In this document: positions 1-8,422 of the stretch, piece after piece | Position numbering within the stretch: position 1 is the first letter of the stretch | How the letters are laid out: each line of letters starts with the position of its first letter | Assembly (NCBI RefSeq): GCF_003339685.1 | Contig: NZ_QPKI01000034.1 | Location: 1-35,485 of the forward strand | Direction of reading: 5' to 3' | Length of the DNA stretch: 35,485 nt | Source of the DNA: Halomonas sp. DQ26W | GTDB lineage: Bacteria; Pseudomonadota; Gammaproteobacteria; Pseudomonadales; Halomonadaceae | Notes under the pieces: model-generated | What the model was told of the DNA's origin: nothing | Seen by the model: the letters and a program-made list of their open reading frames with translations, nothing else | The model's database searches: none | Made by a program: the position numbers and the translations under genes

Positions 1-120
1 GCTCCGCATCGCGACTGGCGCCGATAGGCGCCTTGGCGGAGGCCACGGCGTAGGCGATGGTCGCCGGCACTGGCAACCCCGCCGGGAGGCCTGCGGCCTC
101 CAGTCGTGAGCTGAAGCTAC
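1..120. repeat. REP-like palindromic intergenic repeat cluster
   Basis: This gene-free stretch at the left edge is built of palindromes. A 6-bp stem with a 4-base loop lies at 17-32 (GGCGCC, loop GATA). A 7-bp stem with a 3-base loop lies at 85-101 (GGAGGCC, loop TGC). Positions 82-118 recur exactly at 26602-26638. The end of the unit (GAGCTGAAGCT) is close to the GAGCTAAAGCT core of the repeats at 14710-14949 and 16606-16628. I infer one dispersed, REP-like intergenic family. No coding capacity is apparent. Confidence 0.7.
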
Positions 121-236
121 TTATATGGCCCCGTCCCGTTGTGCAAGCCCGAAACGTATGGGCTCTTATCCATTAGGACAAGGGAAAGAAGCACGGTGCG
201 GCCTTACACTGGGGGGAGCCTATTCAGGGAGCCCTC

Positions 237-1376
237 ATGCGCCTACTGCACCGTGCCTCGCCCTGGCGTGAACTCTTTGCCGCCGACACTCTGCCCGCCC
301 CCGAGACGCTTCCCTCCTTGCTTGCCCCCCTGCGTGATGCGCTGACCGAGCTCGGGCCCGAACCGGACCTGGCGATGGCTCACGCCTGGCAGGCGCGCCT
401 GGTCGAAGCGTTGCAGCGGCTCGATATTCCCGCCTGGCGCATTAGCCAATTGATCAGCGACCATAACGAACTGCTCTACCGGCGGGCCATCCAGCTCTCG
501 CTGGATGAGATGCTGGGGCTGGGCTGGGGTGAGCCCCCGGTCGCCTTTTGTGTGTTGATCCTGGGCTCCGGCGCTCGCCATGAGAGCCTGCTGGGGCCGG
601 ACCAGGACAATGCCATGATCATTGCCGATTATCCCGATGAACGGCATACCGAGATCGACGGTTTCTTTCAGTCCCTGGGAGAGCGCTTCACGGCACGGCT
701 GGATGCTGCGGGGATCCCGCTATGTAACGGCCATGTCATGGCGCGCTGGCCGATGTGGCGCAAGCGGCTTTCCGAATGGCGCGATCAGCTGACGCTGTGG
801 ACCAGCGAACGACGCATAAAGCGCGTACAGCAGAGCAACATCCTGCTCGATTTCCATCCGCTACATGGCGACGAAAGCCTTGCCGAATTGCTGGCCGATC
901 ACGTTCAGCAGCTGATGCCAGGCTCGAACTTGTTTCTCGATGAGATGGCGGCACTGTTGAACGAGTCACCCGTGGCGCTGGACCGCTTCGGGCGACTGGC
1001 GGGAAACGGCGAAGGAGCACCCCACGAGAATGCCATCAACCTGAAGCTGCAGGGGCTGATACCACTGGTCAGCGCCGTGCGGCTGCTTGCGCTTCGCCAT
1101 GGTGTGAGAGTCACCGATACGCGTCTTCGGCTGTCTGCATTGGTACTCAAGGAGGCCCTGACGACCACCCAATCGCGAGGTTTGATTGCCGCCCTGGATC
1201 GGCTTCAGGAGAGGGTGCTACTGGCACAGCGGGTGAGCCTCAAGGCAGGAGCTTTCCCCGAAGGCTGGGTCGATATCGCTCACATGGAGGGCGACCAGCG
1301 GTTGCTTCTTCGCCATGACATGCACGCAATTCGTAGTCTGGTCAGGCTGGCCCAGAAGGGGGCGGGGACTCGCTGA
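237..1376 (+). CDS. DUF294-type putative nucleotidyltransferase, short form
   Basis: This 379-residue protein has the nucleotidyltransferase signature of the GlnD-like DUF294 family. GSGARHESLLGPDQDNAMI spans about residues 110-128, with D122 and D124 as the expected metal-binding pair. A helical C-terminal part (about 200-345) fits DUF294_C. Full-length family members usually carry cyclic-nucleotide-binding and CBS domains before the transferase. Here only about 100 residues precede the signature, so those sensory domains are absent. The start is supported by AGGGAG at 226-231, five bases upstream. Family members often sit beside exonuclease and SLC5-kinase genes like those that follow. Here the gene is convergent with that operon, which suggests a functional link but not co-transcription. 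The substrate is unknown. Confidence 0.8.
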   Translation: MRLLHRASPWRELFAADTLPAPETLPSLLAPLRDALTELGPEPDLAMAHAWQARLVEALQRLDIPAWRISQLISDHNELLYRRAIQLSLDEMLGLGWGEPPVAFCVLILGSGARHESLLGPDQDNAMIIADYPDERHTEIDGFFQSLGERFTARLDAAGIPLCNGHVMARWPMWRKRLSEWRDQLTLWTSERRIKRVQQSNILLDFHPLHGDESLAELLADHVQQLMPGSNLFLDEMAALLNESPVALDRFGRLAGNGEGAPHENAINLKLQGLIPLVSAVRLLALRHGVRVTDTRLRLSALVLKEALTTTQSRGLIAALDRLQERVLLAQRVSLKAGAFPEGWVDIAHMEGDQRLLLRHDMHAIRSLVRLAQKGAGTR

Positions 1377-1577
1377 TCATGACTTCCGTTTCCTTCCCTG
1401 GAGGGGGCGGATCAATCCATCACACTAGGCAAGCTCCGAAGGTTTCTCAGTCCTCCTCCAGTTTTCTCACGAGTTGCTGTCGTCGGCACGCGTTCTTTAC
1501 GACCGGCTGCAAGGCGGTAGGCGACGAGGGCGCGGCGGGAGCTGGGCGGTTTGTCGCCGGGGTGGCGGCGCTGTGAC

Positions 1578-4310
1578 TCATTCCGGCGCCTGGGGCAGCT
1601 CCATGACCAGGCAGGCGCCTTTGAGCTGGGGGGCGTCCTCTACCCAGAGCCTGCCACCCAGGTGGGCAACGATACCGCGGCTGATCGGCAAGCCTAGGCC
1701 GCTGCCTCTGGGCCGCCCTCTGGCCTTGCCTGCACTACCGCTGAAGCGCTTGATCTGATGGAATTTCTCGAAGACTCGTTCGCGCTCTTCGGCAGCGATG
1801 CCGGGGCCGTTGTCCTCCACGCTGAGGCGAACGTGTTCCTTGTGCCTCGCCAGGTGGAGACGAACCTGGGGATTGTCGTCATCGGCAAACTTGCCGGCAT
1901 TGTCGAGCAGGTTGATGATTACTTGCTCCAGGCGGTCCGGGTCGCCGATGACAGGTGCCTCGTCCATATCGATGTCGACCTGGAGCGTAACCCCGCGGTC
2001 CTCCTGCAGGCGGTGCACCGCATCCACGCTGTGGCGGGTCAGGGTCACCAGGTCGAGCCGCTGGGGGCTCAGGGTCAGTCTTCCGCTTTCCAGCCGCGCC
2101 AGGTCAAGTATTTCCTCAATCAGGCGAGAGAGCCGTTGGCTCTCCAGCACGACCACTTCGAGAAAATGAATGCGCTTGTCTTCCGGCAGGTCCTTGCCGT
2201 CGCGCAGGATCTCGGCAAAGGCGCGTATCGAGGTCAGGGGGGTGCGCAGTTCGTGGCTGACCATGGCAACGAACTCGTCCTTGAGGCGGTCGAGCTCGCG
2301 CAGGCGCTCGTTGGCAGCTCGCAACTCTTCGCCGATCTTGGCTAGCTCGTTGGATTTCTGTTCGAGGCGGCGGTTGTATTCGAGTGTCTGAGAAGTGGTG
2401 TCGAGAATGCTCAGAATCGATTCCAGGTCCAGGGCCTCGCCACGCACCACGGAATTGATCAGCACCCTTGCCGAGGCGCTCCCCAGGGCGCCTGAAAGGG
2501 CCTGCTCAGCACGGGCGATCATCGCCGGTGGTGCCGGATCGGAATTGTTCGGGTTGCTCTTCTGGTCGGCGAGTATTCGGGCGGTAGCGTTGGCGCCGAG
2601 GTAACGGCTCAGCAGGGTCTGCAATTCGCCGCGAGTGGTCTGGCCGCGCCACAGGGAGGTGTGCTGCAATCCCGGATTCATGGCGTTGGTGAACAGCGCC
2701 GCCTGGGTCTGCTCCAGCGCACTCTGACGAGTAAAGAGGGAAACGCCGACCAGAATGCCGACGTTGGCCAGCAGGCTCCAAAGCAGCGAGTGGCTGTAGA
2801 TGTCCCATCCCTCTAGGCCGAACAGTGCATAGGGGCGCAGCCAGCCAAGCCCCCACAGCCCCTGTTCTAGAAAGTCGGGATTGAGCCAGCCCGACTGGGC
2901 GAAGCCCGGCAGCAGCAAGGTGTATACCCAGATTACAAAACCAGCGATCAGGCCCAGGCTGGCGCCCACTCGGGTTGCACCTCGCCAGTACATGCCGATC
3001 AAAAGAGCGGGTGCGAACTGGGCGGCGGCGGCGAAGGAGACCAGGCCAATGGTGACTAGGCTGTAAGAGTCACCGATCAGCGCATGATAGAGGTAGCCCA
3101 GCAGCAGGATCAGCACGATGGCAACGCGGCGAATTCCCAGCAGCCAGCCGGCGAGTTCGCCCTGGGAGCTGAGCTGTAGGCGCTTGGAGCGCAGCAGCAG
3201 CGGCATCACCAGTTGGTTGCTGACCATGGTGGAGAGTGCAATGGTCTCGACGATCACCATGCCGGTTGCCGCCGAGAGGCCGCCGATGAAGACCAGCAGG
3301 GGTATGCCTTCGAGCCCTGCGGACAACGGCAGCGTCAGCACGAAGCTGTCCGGGTCGCTATTGCCGACCGGCAGCAGCATTCCAGCCATGGCAATGGGGA
3401 TCACGAACAGGTTGATGGCGACCAGGTAGAGCGGGAAGAGCCAGCTGGCGCGCCTGAGGTGGCGCTCATCCACGTTTTCCACTACCAGTACCTGGAACTG
3501 GCGGGGCAGGGTCAGAAACGCCAGAAATGCCAGCACCAGGGTGCCGACCCAGCCGGTTGCACCGCCGGGCACCGCATCGAGACCGAGAGCTCCAACCAGT
3601 CGAGGGCTCTCGGCAACCTGGCTGAACAGGTCCATCGGGCCATTGAACATCACGAACACCACGAACACGCCGATGGTCAGGAAGGCAACCAGCTTGACCA
3701 GCGACTCGAAGGCAATTGCCGCCACCATGCCTTCATGGCGTTCACTGGCGTCCAGGTGTCGGGTACCGAAGAGGATGATGAACACTGCCAGGACCAGGGC
3801 GACCCAGAAGGACTTGTCGACCCAGAAGCTCTCGTCGGCCAGGCGAAAGTCGGCGGCTTGCGGATAGTTGACCAGCACGGCATGGCTCAGGGTGATGGCC
3901 TTGAGCTGCAGGGCGATATAGGGAGTGATGCCGATCAGGGCGATCAGCGCCACCAGGGCACCGAGGCTCGAACTCTTGCCGTAGCGGGCACTGATGAAAT
4001 CGGCAATGGAGGTGATGCGCTGGGTGCTGGCGATGCGCACCATCTTGCGAATCATGAAGGGGGCCATGAGCATGGCCAGGGTCGGCCCCAGATAGATCAA
4101 CAGAAAGCTGGGCCCGGACTCCGCGGCGCGCCCCACGCTGCCATAGAAGGTCCATGCGGTGCAGTAGACCGCAATCGACAGGGCGTAGACGGTGGGCGAG
4201 CCGATCACGGAGCGGCCCGTCTCGGCGCGCCGGTCGCCCCAGGCGGCAATGACGAACAGCAGTGCCAGGTAGCCGAAGGCGACCGTCAGCACCACCGGAT
4301 CGGTTCTCAT
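1578..4310 (-). CDS. SLC5 transporter-like sensor histidine kinase (CbrA/CrbS type)
   Basis: This 910-residue protein joins a sodium:solute symporter domain to a histidine kinase. Residues 1 to about 530 are strongly hydrophobic, with the many membrane helices of the SLC5 fold. A linker at about 540-640 fits the STAC domain found between SLC5 and kinase parts. A coiled coil leads to the phosphoacceptor motif SHELRTPL (H686). The ATPase follows, with N804 in LLDNAGKF and then VEDNGPGIA and GSGLGLPIS. By family knowledge such proteins sense or import small organic acids or amino acids and phosphorylate a response regulator. The substrate cannot be read from the sequence. The gene starts four bases after the 70-residue membrane protein gene ends and is last in the operon with the response regulator at 6587-6958, its likely partner. 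Confidence 0.88.
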   Translation of the reverse strand: MRTDPVVLTVAFGYLALLFVIAAWGDRRAETGRSVIGSPTVYALSIAVYCTAWTFYGSVGRAAESGPSFLLIYLGPTLAMLMAPFMIRKMVRIASTQRITSIADFISARYGKSSSLGALVALIALIGITPYIALQLKAITLSHAVLVNYPQAADFRLADESFWVDKSFWVALVLAVFIILFGTRHLDASERHEGMVAAIAFESLVKLVAFLTIGVFVVFVMFNGPMDLFSQVAESPRLVGALGLDAVPGGATGWVGTLVLAFLAFLTLPRQFQVLVVENVDERHLRRASWLFPLYLVAINLFVIPIAMAGMLLPVGNSDPDSFVLTLPLSAGLEGIPLLVFIGGLSAATGMVIVETIALSTMVSNQLVMPLLLRSKRLQLSSQGELAGWLLGIRRVAIVLILLLGYLYHALIGDSYSLVTIGLVSFAAAAQFAPALLIGMYWRGATRVGASLGLIAGFVIWVYTLLLPGFAQSGWLNPDFLEQGLWGLGWLRPYALFGLEGWDIYSHSLLWSLLANVGILVGVSLFTRQSALEQTQAALFTNAMNPGLQHTSLWRGQTTRGELQTLLSRYLGANATARILADQKSNPNNSDPAPPAMIARAEQALSGALGSASARVLINSVVRGEALDLESILSILDTTSQTLEYNRRLEQKSNELAKIGEELRAANERLRELDRLKDEFVAMVSHELRTPLTSIRAFAEILRDGKDLPEDKRIHFLEVVVLESQRLSRLIEEILDLARLESGRLTLSPQRLDLVTLTRHSVDAVHRLQEDRGVTLQVDIDMDEAPVIGDPDRLEQVIINLLDNAGKFADDDNPQVRLHLARHKEHVRLSVEDNGPGIAAEERERVFEKFHQIKRFSGSAGKARGRPRGSGLGLPISRGIVAHLGGRLWVEDAPQLKGACLVMELPQAPE

Positions 4311-4314
4311 CGCG

Positions 4315-4527
4315 TCAAGTGTCCTCCTGCCGGTGTTCCATCAGCCAGGCGGCCAATCCGATCACTATCAGCCAGACGAGGAACAGATAAAGTGGCAGCC
4401 ACGAGAGGCCTCGCTCGGCGGGCCGGTTGAAGATCAGCACAAGCGGGGGCGAGAACATCAAGACTGCGAGACAGATGAGGGCAATCAGCCTTGCATGGGT
4501 GCGGGCTTCTGTCCTGGATTCGTTCAT
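4315..4527 (-). CDS. Small two-helix membrane protein
   Basis: This 70-residue protein has two hydrophobic helices (about residues 14-35 and 42-63) joined by a short loop with RPAERG, and charged ends. Its start overlaps the stop of the exonuclease gene by four bases (ATGA), and it ends four bases before the SLC5 kinase begins, so it is almost certainly translated as part of that operon. Small two-helix proteins often precede SLC5 transporters, as with the DUF485 and DUF4212 families. By analogy this may be an accessory subunit of the transporter-kinase. I cannot assign it firmly to either family. Confidence 0.75.
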   Translation of the reverse strand: MNESRTEARTHARLIALICLAVLMFSPPLVLIFNRPAERGLSWLPLYLFLVWLIVIGLAAWLMEHRQEDT

Positions 4528-6590
4528 GTGCAGGCGTCCTCCCGGTCGAAGGCACTGGCTTGAAGCGCGAGCGCCTGTTCCAGGGTTTCTATGCCTCTCG
4601 CCTCAAGGCGGGGAAGTAGTGCCAGCCACAGTTCTGCTGTGACTCGGGCATCACCCAATGCGGTGTGCCGCGTCCCGGGCGGAAAGCGGAGACTGTAGCG
4701 GTCGGCCAGGGTATCCAAGTCGTGTCCGTCCAGGCTTTCGTCCAGGGCTCGCGATATCAGCAATGTATCCAGCACCGGCATGTCCAGTGTGACACTGGCT
4801 CCCGGGGGCTGTAAGGCAAGCAGGTCGAAGGCCGCATTGTGGGCCAATACAACCGCATCGCCGATATAGTTGCGAAAGCGCGGTAACAGCACGGGCAGGG
4901 GGGGAGCGCCGCTGACGTCGCTGTCGGTGAGACCGTGGATCGCCGTACTGGCCGGGGGGATCGGCTTGCCAGGATCGACCCGAACGTCGAAGACGTCACT
5001 TGCCAGTAGTCTGGCGTTGACGATACGACAGGCGCCAATACTTATCACCGTGTCACCACGGCGCAATTCAAGGCCGGTGGTTTCGGTATCGAAGGAGACG
5101 ATCTCCAGGGCGCGCAGTGGCCTGCGGGCGAGCTCGGCATCAGGAGGCGGCAGGTCGGCGATGCCGAAGTCATGAAATTCGGGACGCGGTGCCGCCAGCG
5201 TGCGTGGAGCACCGACGCGCTCCACGGCGGGCAGTGGCAGGCGCAGCCGGGCGTGCCGGCCATCGTTGTCGGCCAGGCTCCAGGCATCGCTGTCGTGCTG
5301 ACGCAGCAGGTCGCCCACCCGCGGCGATAGGGGCAAGGCGTCGAGTCGTTCGTCGCTCCAGGCTGCCAGTTCGCGCTGGGAGAGCGGCTTGCCGGACCAG
5401 ATGAGGTCTAGGTATACGCGCCGATTGCCGAGCAGCATCTCGGCCTCGAAGGAGGTGGTGCCGACATGGTCCTGCAGGCGTTTCAGCAGGGATTCCAGCA
5501 GCACCAGCAGCGCCGGGGCATCACCCTTGAACCAGGCCGGCATGCCAATCGGCAAAACTTCCAACGGCTCGTCACCGAGGCGTTCGTTGAGCGACTGCCA
5601 CAGGTCGTTGGACCACAGCGGTACCAGCCGTTCACCCTGCTGCTGCATGTCTTCGATTAGCTTGCCCAGGCTTTCGATGCCCTGACCCAGGGCCTGGCTC
5701 TCCTCACCGATTACGGATTCAAGTCGGTCACGAAGCGTGTCGTCGAGCCGCCCGGCAAGCCGCGCGCTGCTCAGGGTCTCAGCGGCGCTGCTGAGGCTTG
5801 CCCCGTGGCGACGCAAGGGTGTCAGCATATCGGCAAGCCCGGCGCGGGCGCCCATCTCGCTGGTCCAGGCGGCGGTGGCATCGGTCAGGGTGAGCAGCGT
5901 TTCGCCGTTGCTGTTGGGCACTCGGCGCATCACCACGTGCAGCCAGCGTTCATCGCAAGGGATCAGCAGTTCACGCGGGGCGCCATCTTTCGGCAGTTGG
6001 CCCAGGGCGTCCTGTAGGCTGGTGACGGGCAGCAGGGCATCAAGCCGCTTGCCTAGCCCGAGGCCGGGGTTGTCATCGAAGAGGGTCTCGGCAGCCTGGT
6101 TGAACAGCAAAAGGCGCCGATGGTGATCGCTCAGCAGCAAGGGGGTGTCGAGCACTTGCAGCAGTGTCTCGAGTTCCTGGCGAATCCGCGCGGCACTGCG
6201 TGCCCCTTCGGCGTGGGCGGTAGCCAGCCGTTGACGGTCCGCTCGCCAGGCATCACGGACGCGCATGATATCCGGGCCAAGGCCGCGCAGCCAGCCTTCG
6301 GGCGGGTAGTCCTCGCGGGCGTCGGGGTTGGCGACGAGGCGGGCGAGTTGGACCTGCAGGTGACGCAAGGGGGTGAAAAGCATGCGTTCGAGCAGCAGCC
6401 CAACTAGAAAAATCGTGCCGCCGCCGGAAAAACAGCCTAGCCAGAGCACCAGACGCGCAAGCCCCTGGGGCTGGAATAGGCTATCCAGCCAGGCGGCGAA
6501 CAGCGCCCCGCCAAAGAGGCTGATGCCGCTCAGTAGCAGCCACAGGCCGATCAAGCGTTGGCGCTTGGGGAGCTTGCCCCGCATCATCAT
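4524..6590 (-). CDS. Membrane-bound PAS/degenerate-kinase protein fused to DnaQ-like 3'-5' exonuclease
   Basis: This 688-residue protein begins with two membrane helices (about 11-34 and 43-70) and a HAMP-like stretch. A PAS-like region at about 145-240 follows. Residues 250-480 resemble a histidine-kinase core without its key residues: no SHELRTPL-type histidine motif and no recognisable N, G1 or G2 boxes. The C-terminus is a clear DEDDh exonuclease of the DnaQ/epsilon family, with FDTETTGL (D501, E503), [12 protein letters not shown] and HTALGDA. It overlaps the response regulator gene upstream by four bases and the small membrane protein gene downstream by four bases. The start is one of three consecutive ATG codons. 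Whether it acts on nucleic acid or uses the exonuclease fold in signalling is not known. Confidence 0.85.
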   Translation of the reverse strand: MMMRGKLPKRQRLIGLWLLLSGISLFGGALFAAWLDSLFQPQGLARLVLWLGCFSGGGTIFLVGLLLERMLFTPLRHLQVQLARLVANPDAREDYPPEGWLRGLGPDIMRVRDAWRADRQRLATAHAEGARSAARIRQELETLLQVLDTPLLLSDHHRRLLLFNQAAETLFDDNPGLGLGKRLDALLPVTSLQDALGQLPKDGAPRELLIPCDERWLHVVMRRVPNSNGETLLTLTDATAAWTSEMGARAGLADMLTPLRRHGASLSSAAETLSSARLAGRLDDTLRDRLESVIGEESQALGQGIESLGKLIEDMQQQGERLVPLWSNDLWQSLNERLGDEPLEVLPIGMPAWFKGDAPALLVLLESLLKRLQDHVGTTSFEAEMLLGNRRVYLDLIWSGKPLSQRELAAWSDERLDALPLSPRVGDLLRQHDSDAWSLADNDGRHARLRLPLPAVERVGAPRTLAAPRPEFHDFGIADLPPPDAELARRPLRALEIVSFDTETTGLELRRGDTVISIGACRIVNARLLASDVFDVRVDPGKPIPPASTAIHGLTDSDVSGAPPLPVLLPRFRNYIGDAVVLAHNAAFDLLALQPPGASVTLDMPVLDTLLISRALDESLDGHDLDTLADRYSLRFPPGTRHTALGDARVTAELWLALLPRLEARGIETLEQALALQASAFDREDACT

Positions 6591-6958
6591 GCGTCCTCGG
6601 CCAGCAGGCTCTTGACCTTCTCGACCAGCGCCTGGGTGGAGAAGGGCTTGGTCACGTAATCGTCGGCACCCAGGGCGAGGCCCTTCTCTCGTTCGACCTC
6701 GCGGCCGTGGGCGGTGAGCATGATGATCGGCAGGCGGGCGTGCTGTGGGTCGCCGCGCAGCTGTTCTAGTACGTCGAACCCACTGATCCCCGGCAGGCTG
6801 ATGTCCAGCAAGATCAGGTCCGGGGGCGTTTCGGCGACCCTCTCAAGTGCGCTCTCGCCATCCTCGGCGGTGACCACATCGAAGCCGGCCTGCTGCATCA
6901 GGAACTCGATCGACAGGACGATATTGGGTTCATCGTCCACCACCAGCACCTTGGCCAT
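6587..6958 (-). CDS. Single-domain response regulator (CheY-like receiver)
   Basis: This 123-residue receiver has all the conserved positions: acidic pair D8/D9, phosphoacceptor D52 in [11 protein letters not shown]82, and K104 in VTKPF. It has no output domain, so it probably acts through protein contact, as a phosphate shuttle or by binding a partner. It is first in the operon, and GGAGG lies just upstream of the ATG. Operon position suggests that the SLC5 histidine kinase phosphorylates it and that the degenerate-kinase exonuclease may be a target or partner. That wiring is inference. Confidence 0.93.
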   Translation of the reverse strand: MAKVLVVDDEPNIVLSIEFLMQQAGFDVVTAEDGESALERVAETPPDLILLDISLPGISGFDVLEQLRGDPQHARLPIIMLTAHGREVEREKGLALGADDYVTKPFSTQALVEKVKSLLAEDA

Positions 6959-7159
6959 TGAGTACTCCTCCAGGGTCTTTATACGTTAGCGTCTTTATTC
7001 GTTGTTACGGATCAGTCTAGTGGGCAGAGGGGGACCGGCAAAGACGACCTTGGGCCAAACTGACAGGGTCTTAGTGTGACATACCGGTTCCATTTACCTT
7101 CAGAGCCGGTTCTGTTCTCCTTCAGGGCCTATGCTGCTTTAATCAGAGAGAGTCGCTCA
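6959..7159. promoter_or_regulatory. Divergent promoter region for the signalling operon and the glutathione transferase
   Basis: These 201 bases separate the leftward response regulator operon from the rightward transferase gene, so promoters for both must lie here or nearby. The only clear element is the GGAGG ribosome binding site of the response regulator at about 6969-6973. I see no convincing promoter pair and no operator palindrome. Confidence 0.4.
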
Positions 7160-7837
7160 ATGATACGTGTCCATCATCTAGAAAACTCTCGCTCCCAGCG
7201 AGTGCTATGGCTGCTGGAAGAGCTCGGTACGCCGTATGAAGTGATCGAATACCAACGTGACCCGCAAACGCTCAGGGCACCAGAGTCCCTCAAGGTGATT
7301 CATCCACTTGGCAAGTCTCCAGTCATCTCGGATGATAGCCGTGATGGCCGCGTGGTGGCCGAATCGGGTGCTATCTTCGAGTACTTGCTCGATCATCATG
7401 ATCCCGACGCGCGATTACGCCCGTCACCGGGCGGAGTAGCCTATGAACGCTTTCGCTTCTGGCTGCATCATGCCGAGGGTACTGCCATGCCGCCGCTGGT
7501 CATGCGCCTGGTGTTCTCACGGCTTGCTAAGCCGCCGGTGCCGACACTGATTCGTCCGTTGGGACGCCTGTTCGCCAAGGGAGTGGAGCAGAAGTTCCTG
7601 GGGCCGGAAATTCGCTCGCTCAAGAAGTATTGGGAAGCGGAGTTGGCGATTGCCGAATGGTTCGCCGGAGAATGTTTCAGCGCCGCGGATATTCAGATGA
7701 GCTTTCCCGTGCTTGCCCTGGAGGGACGAGGCGGTCTCGAGGGCTACCCGAAGCTACAGTCATTCCTCGATCGCTGCCGTAAGCGTGATGGCTATCGTCG
7801 GGCGGTGGAGCAGGGCGGTGAATTCGAGATCAGTTGA
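7160..7837 (+). CDS. Glutathione S-transferase family protein
   Basis: This 225-residue protein starts MIRVHHLENSRSQRVLWLLE, the usual thioredoxin-fold start of bacterial glutathione transferases. It continues with the cis-proline motif (GKSPVISD) and the glutathione-binding acidic-serine step (ESGAIFEYLL). An all-helical C-terminal domain follows, with FSAADIQMSFP as the conserved N-capping region. The frame is open 84 bases upstream, but the earlier ATG would add a 28-residue tail foreign to the family. A weak AGAGAG lies before the start chosen here. Substrate unknown. A second, only distantly similar transferase lies at 20478-21107. Confidence 0.88.
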   Translation: MIRVHHLENSRSQRVLWLLEELGTPYEVIEYQRDPQTLRAPESLKVIHPLGKSPVISDDSRDGRVVAESGAIFEYLLDHHDPDARLRPSPGGVAYERFRFWLHHAEGTAMPPLVMRLVFSRLAKPPVPTLIRPLGRLFAKGVEQKFLGPEIRSLKKYWEAELAIAEWFAGECFSAADIQMSFPVLALEGRGGLEGYPKLQSFLDRCRKRDGYRRAVEQGGEFEIS

Positions 7838-7846
7838 GGCACAGGG

Positions 7847-8131
7847 TTAACGACCTTCATCGCCGTTTTCCACTTTACGAAACTTCGGTCCCCATGGGCC
7901 GAGCCACAGCCAGACCTGGAGCACAACGAGTATCGGCAGCAGCCAGGGTGGTGCACCGGTGACGGATGCCAGTACATGATAGATCATGTAGGCGGTTAAG
8001 CCGGCAACCAGGCCCACGACAGGGAACATGAAGGGGCGCTCATAGCCGGGTCTGCGTGTCAGGCGAAACAGCGAGCCGGTGAAGGCGCCGAAGGTGGCGG
8101 CCATGGCGAGGGGCAGCAGTATCTCTTGCAT
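7847..8131 (-). CDS. Small inner-membrane protein, unknown function
   Basis: This is a 94-residue protein when started at MQEILLPLAMAATFGAFTG. It has about three hydrophobic segments (around 3-20, 34-55 and 58-78) separated by an Arg-rich loop (RLTRRPGYERP). It ends in a short charged tail. The frame extends 23 codons upstream, but that extension is polar and unlike a membrane protein N-terminus, so I take the internal ATG. It converges on the glutathione transferase gene with nine bases between the stops. I do not recognise the family. Confidence 0.65.
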   Translation of the reverse strand: MQEILLPLAMAATFGAFTGSLFRLTRRPGYERPFMFPVVGLVAGLTAYMIYHVLASVTGAPPWLLPILVVLQVWLWLGPWGPKFRKVENGDEGR

Positions 8132-8333
8132 GGGAGTCTCATTATTCTGGAAAGCGTCTGCGTTCGACTCAGCGTAACGCGTTCCTCTGGCCAAGGACAT
8201 TAAGACCTTTGATTAGGTGGAAGGAGAGCGTCATCGGCAATTAGCACTGGGATTGTGAAGATTGTCCTTGGCTGGCCGATTACAGCGGCAACCTGTCGCA
8301 CAGAGCGATCCCAGCTCGCCCCAGTCACTCGTT

Positions 8334-8377
8334 CAGTGCCCGGGTGCTCTGGTTGAGGTGATACGCCCGGGGCACTG
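8334..8377. other. Stem-loop after the carbonic-anhydrase-like gene
   Basis: CAGTGCCCGGG at 8334-8344 pairs with CCCGGGGCACTG at 8366-8377 (one bulged base, 21-base loop). It lies about 45 bases past the stop of the leftward gene at 8423. It has no T tract on either strand, so it may be a processing or weak termination structure. The rest of 8132-8422 shows no gene. Confidence 0.4.
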
Positions 8378-8422
8378 GCAACAGCAGGAATTTTAGTTCA
8401 CTCAACTCTGCCTCCTGCGCGT

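Noticed and set aside
3213..4430. 405-codon open frame antisense to the SLC5 kinase gene
   Set aside because: It lies opposite a strongly supported gene, is rich in His/Gln/Gly as expected from reading a hydrophobic gene backwards, and has no family resemblance.
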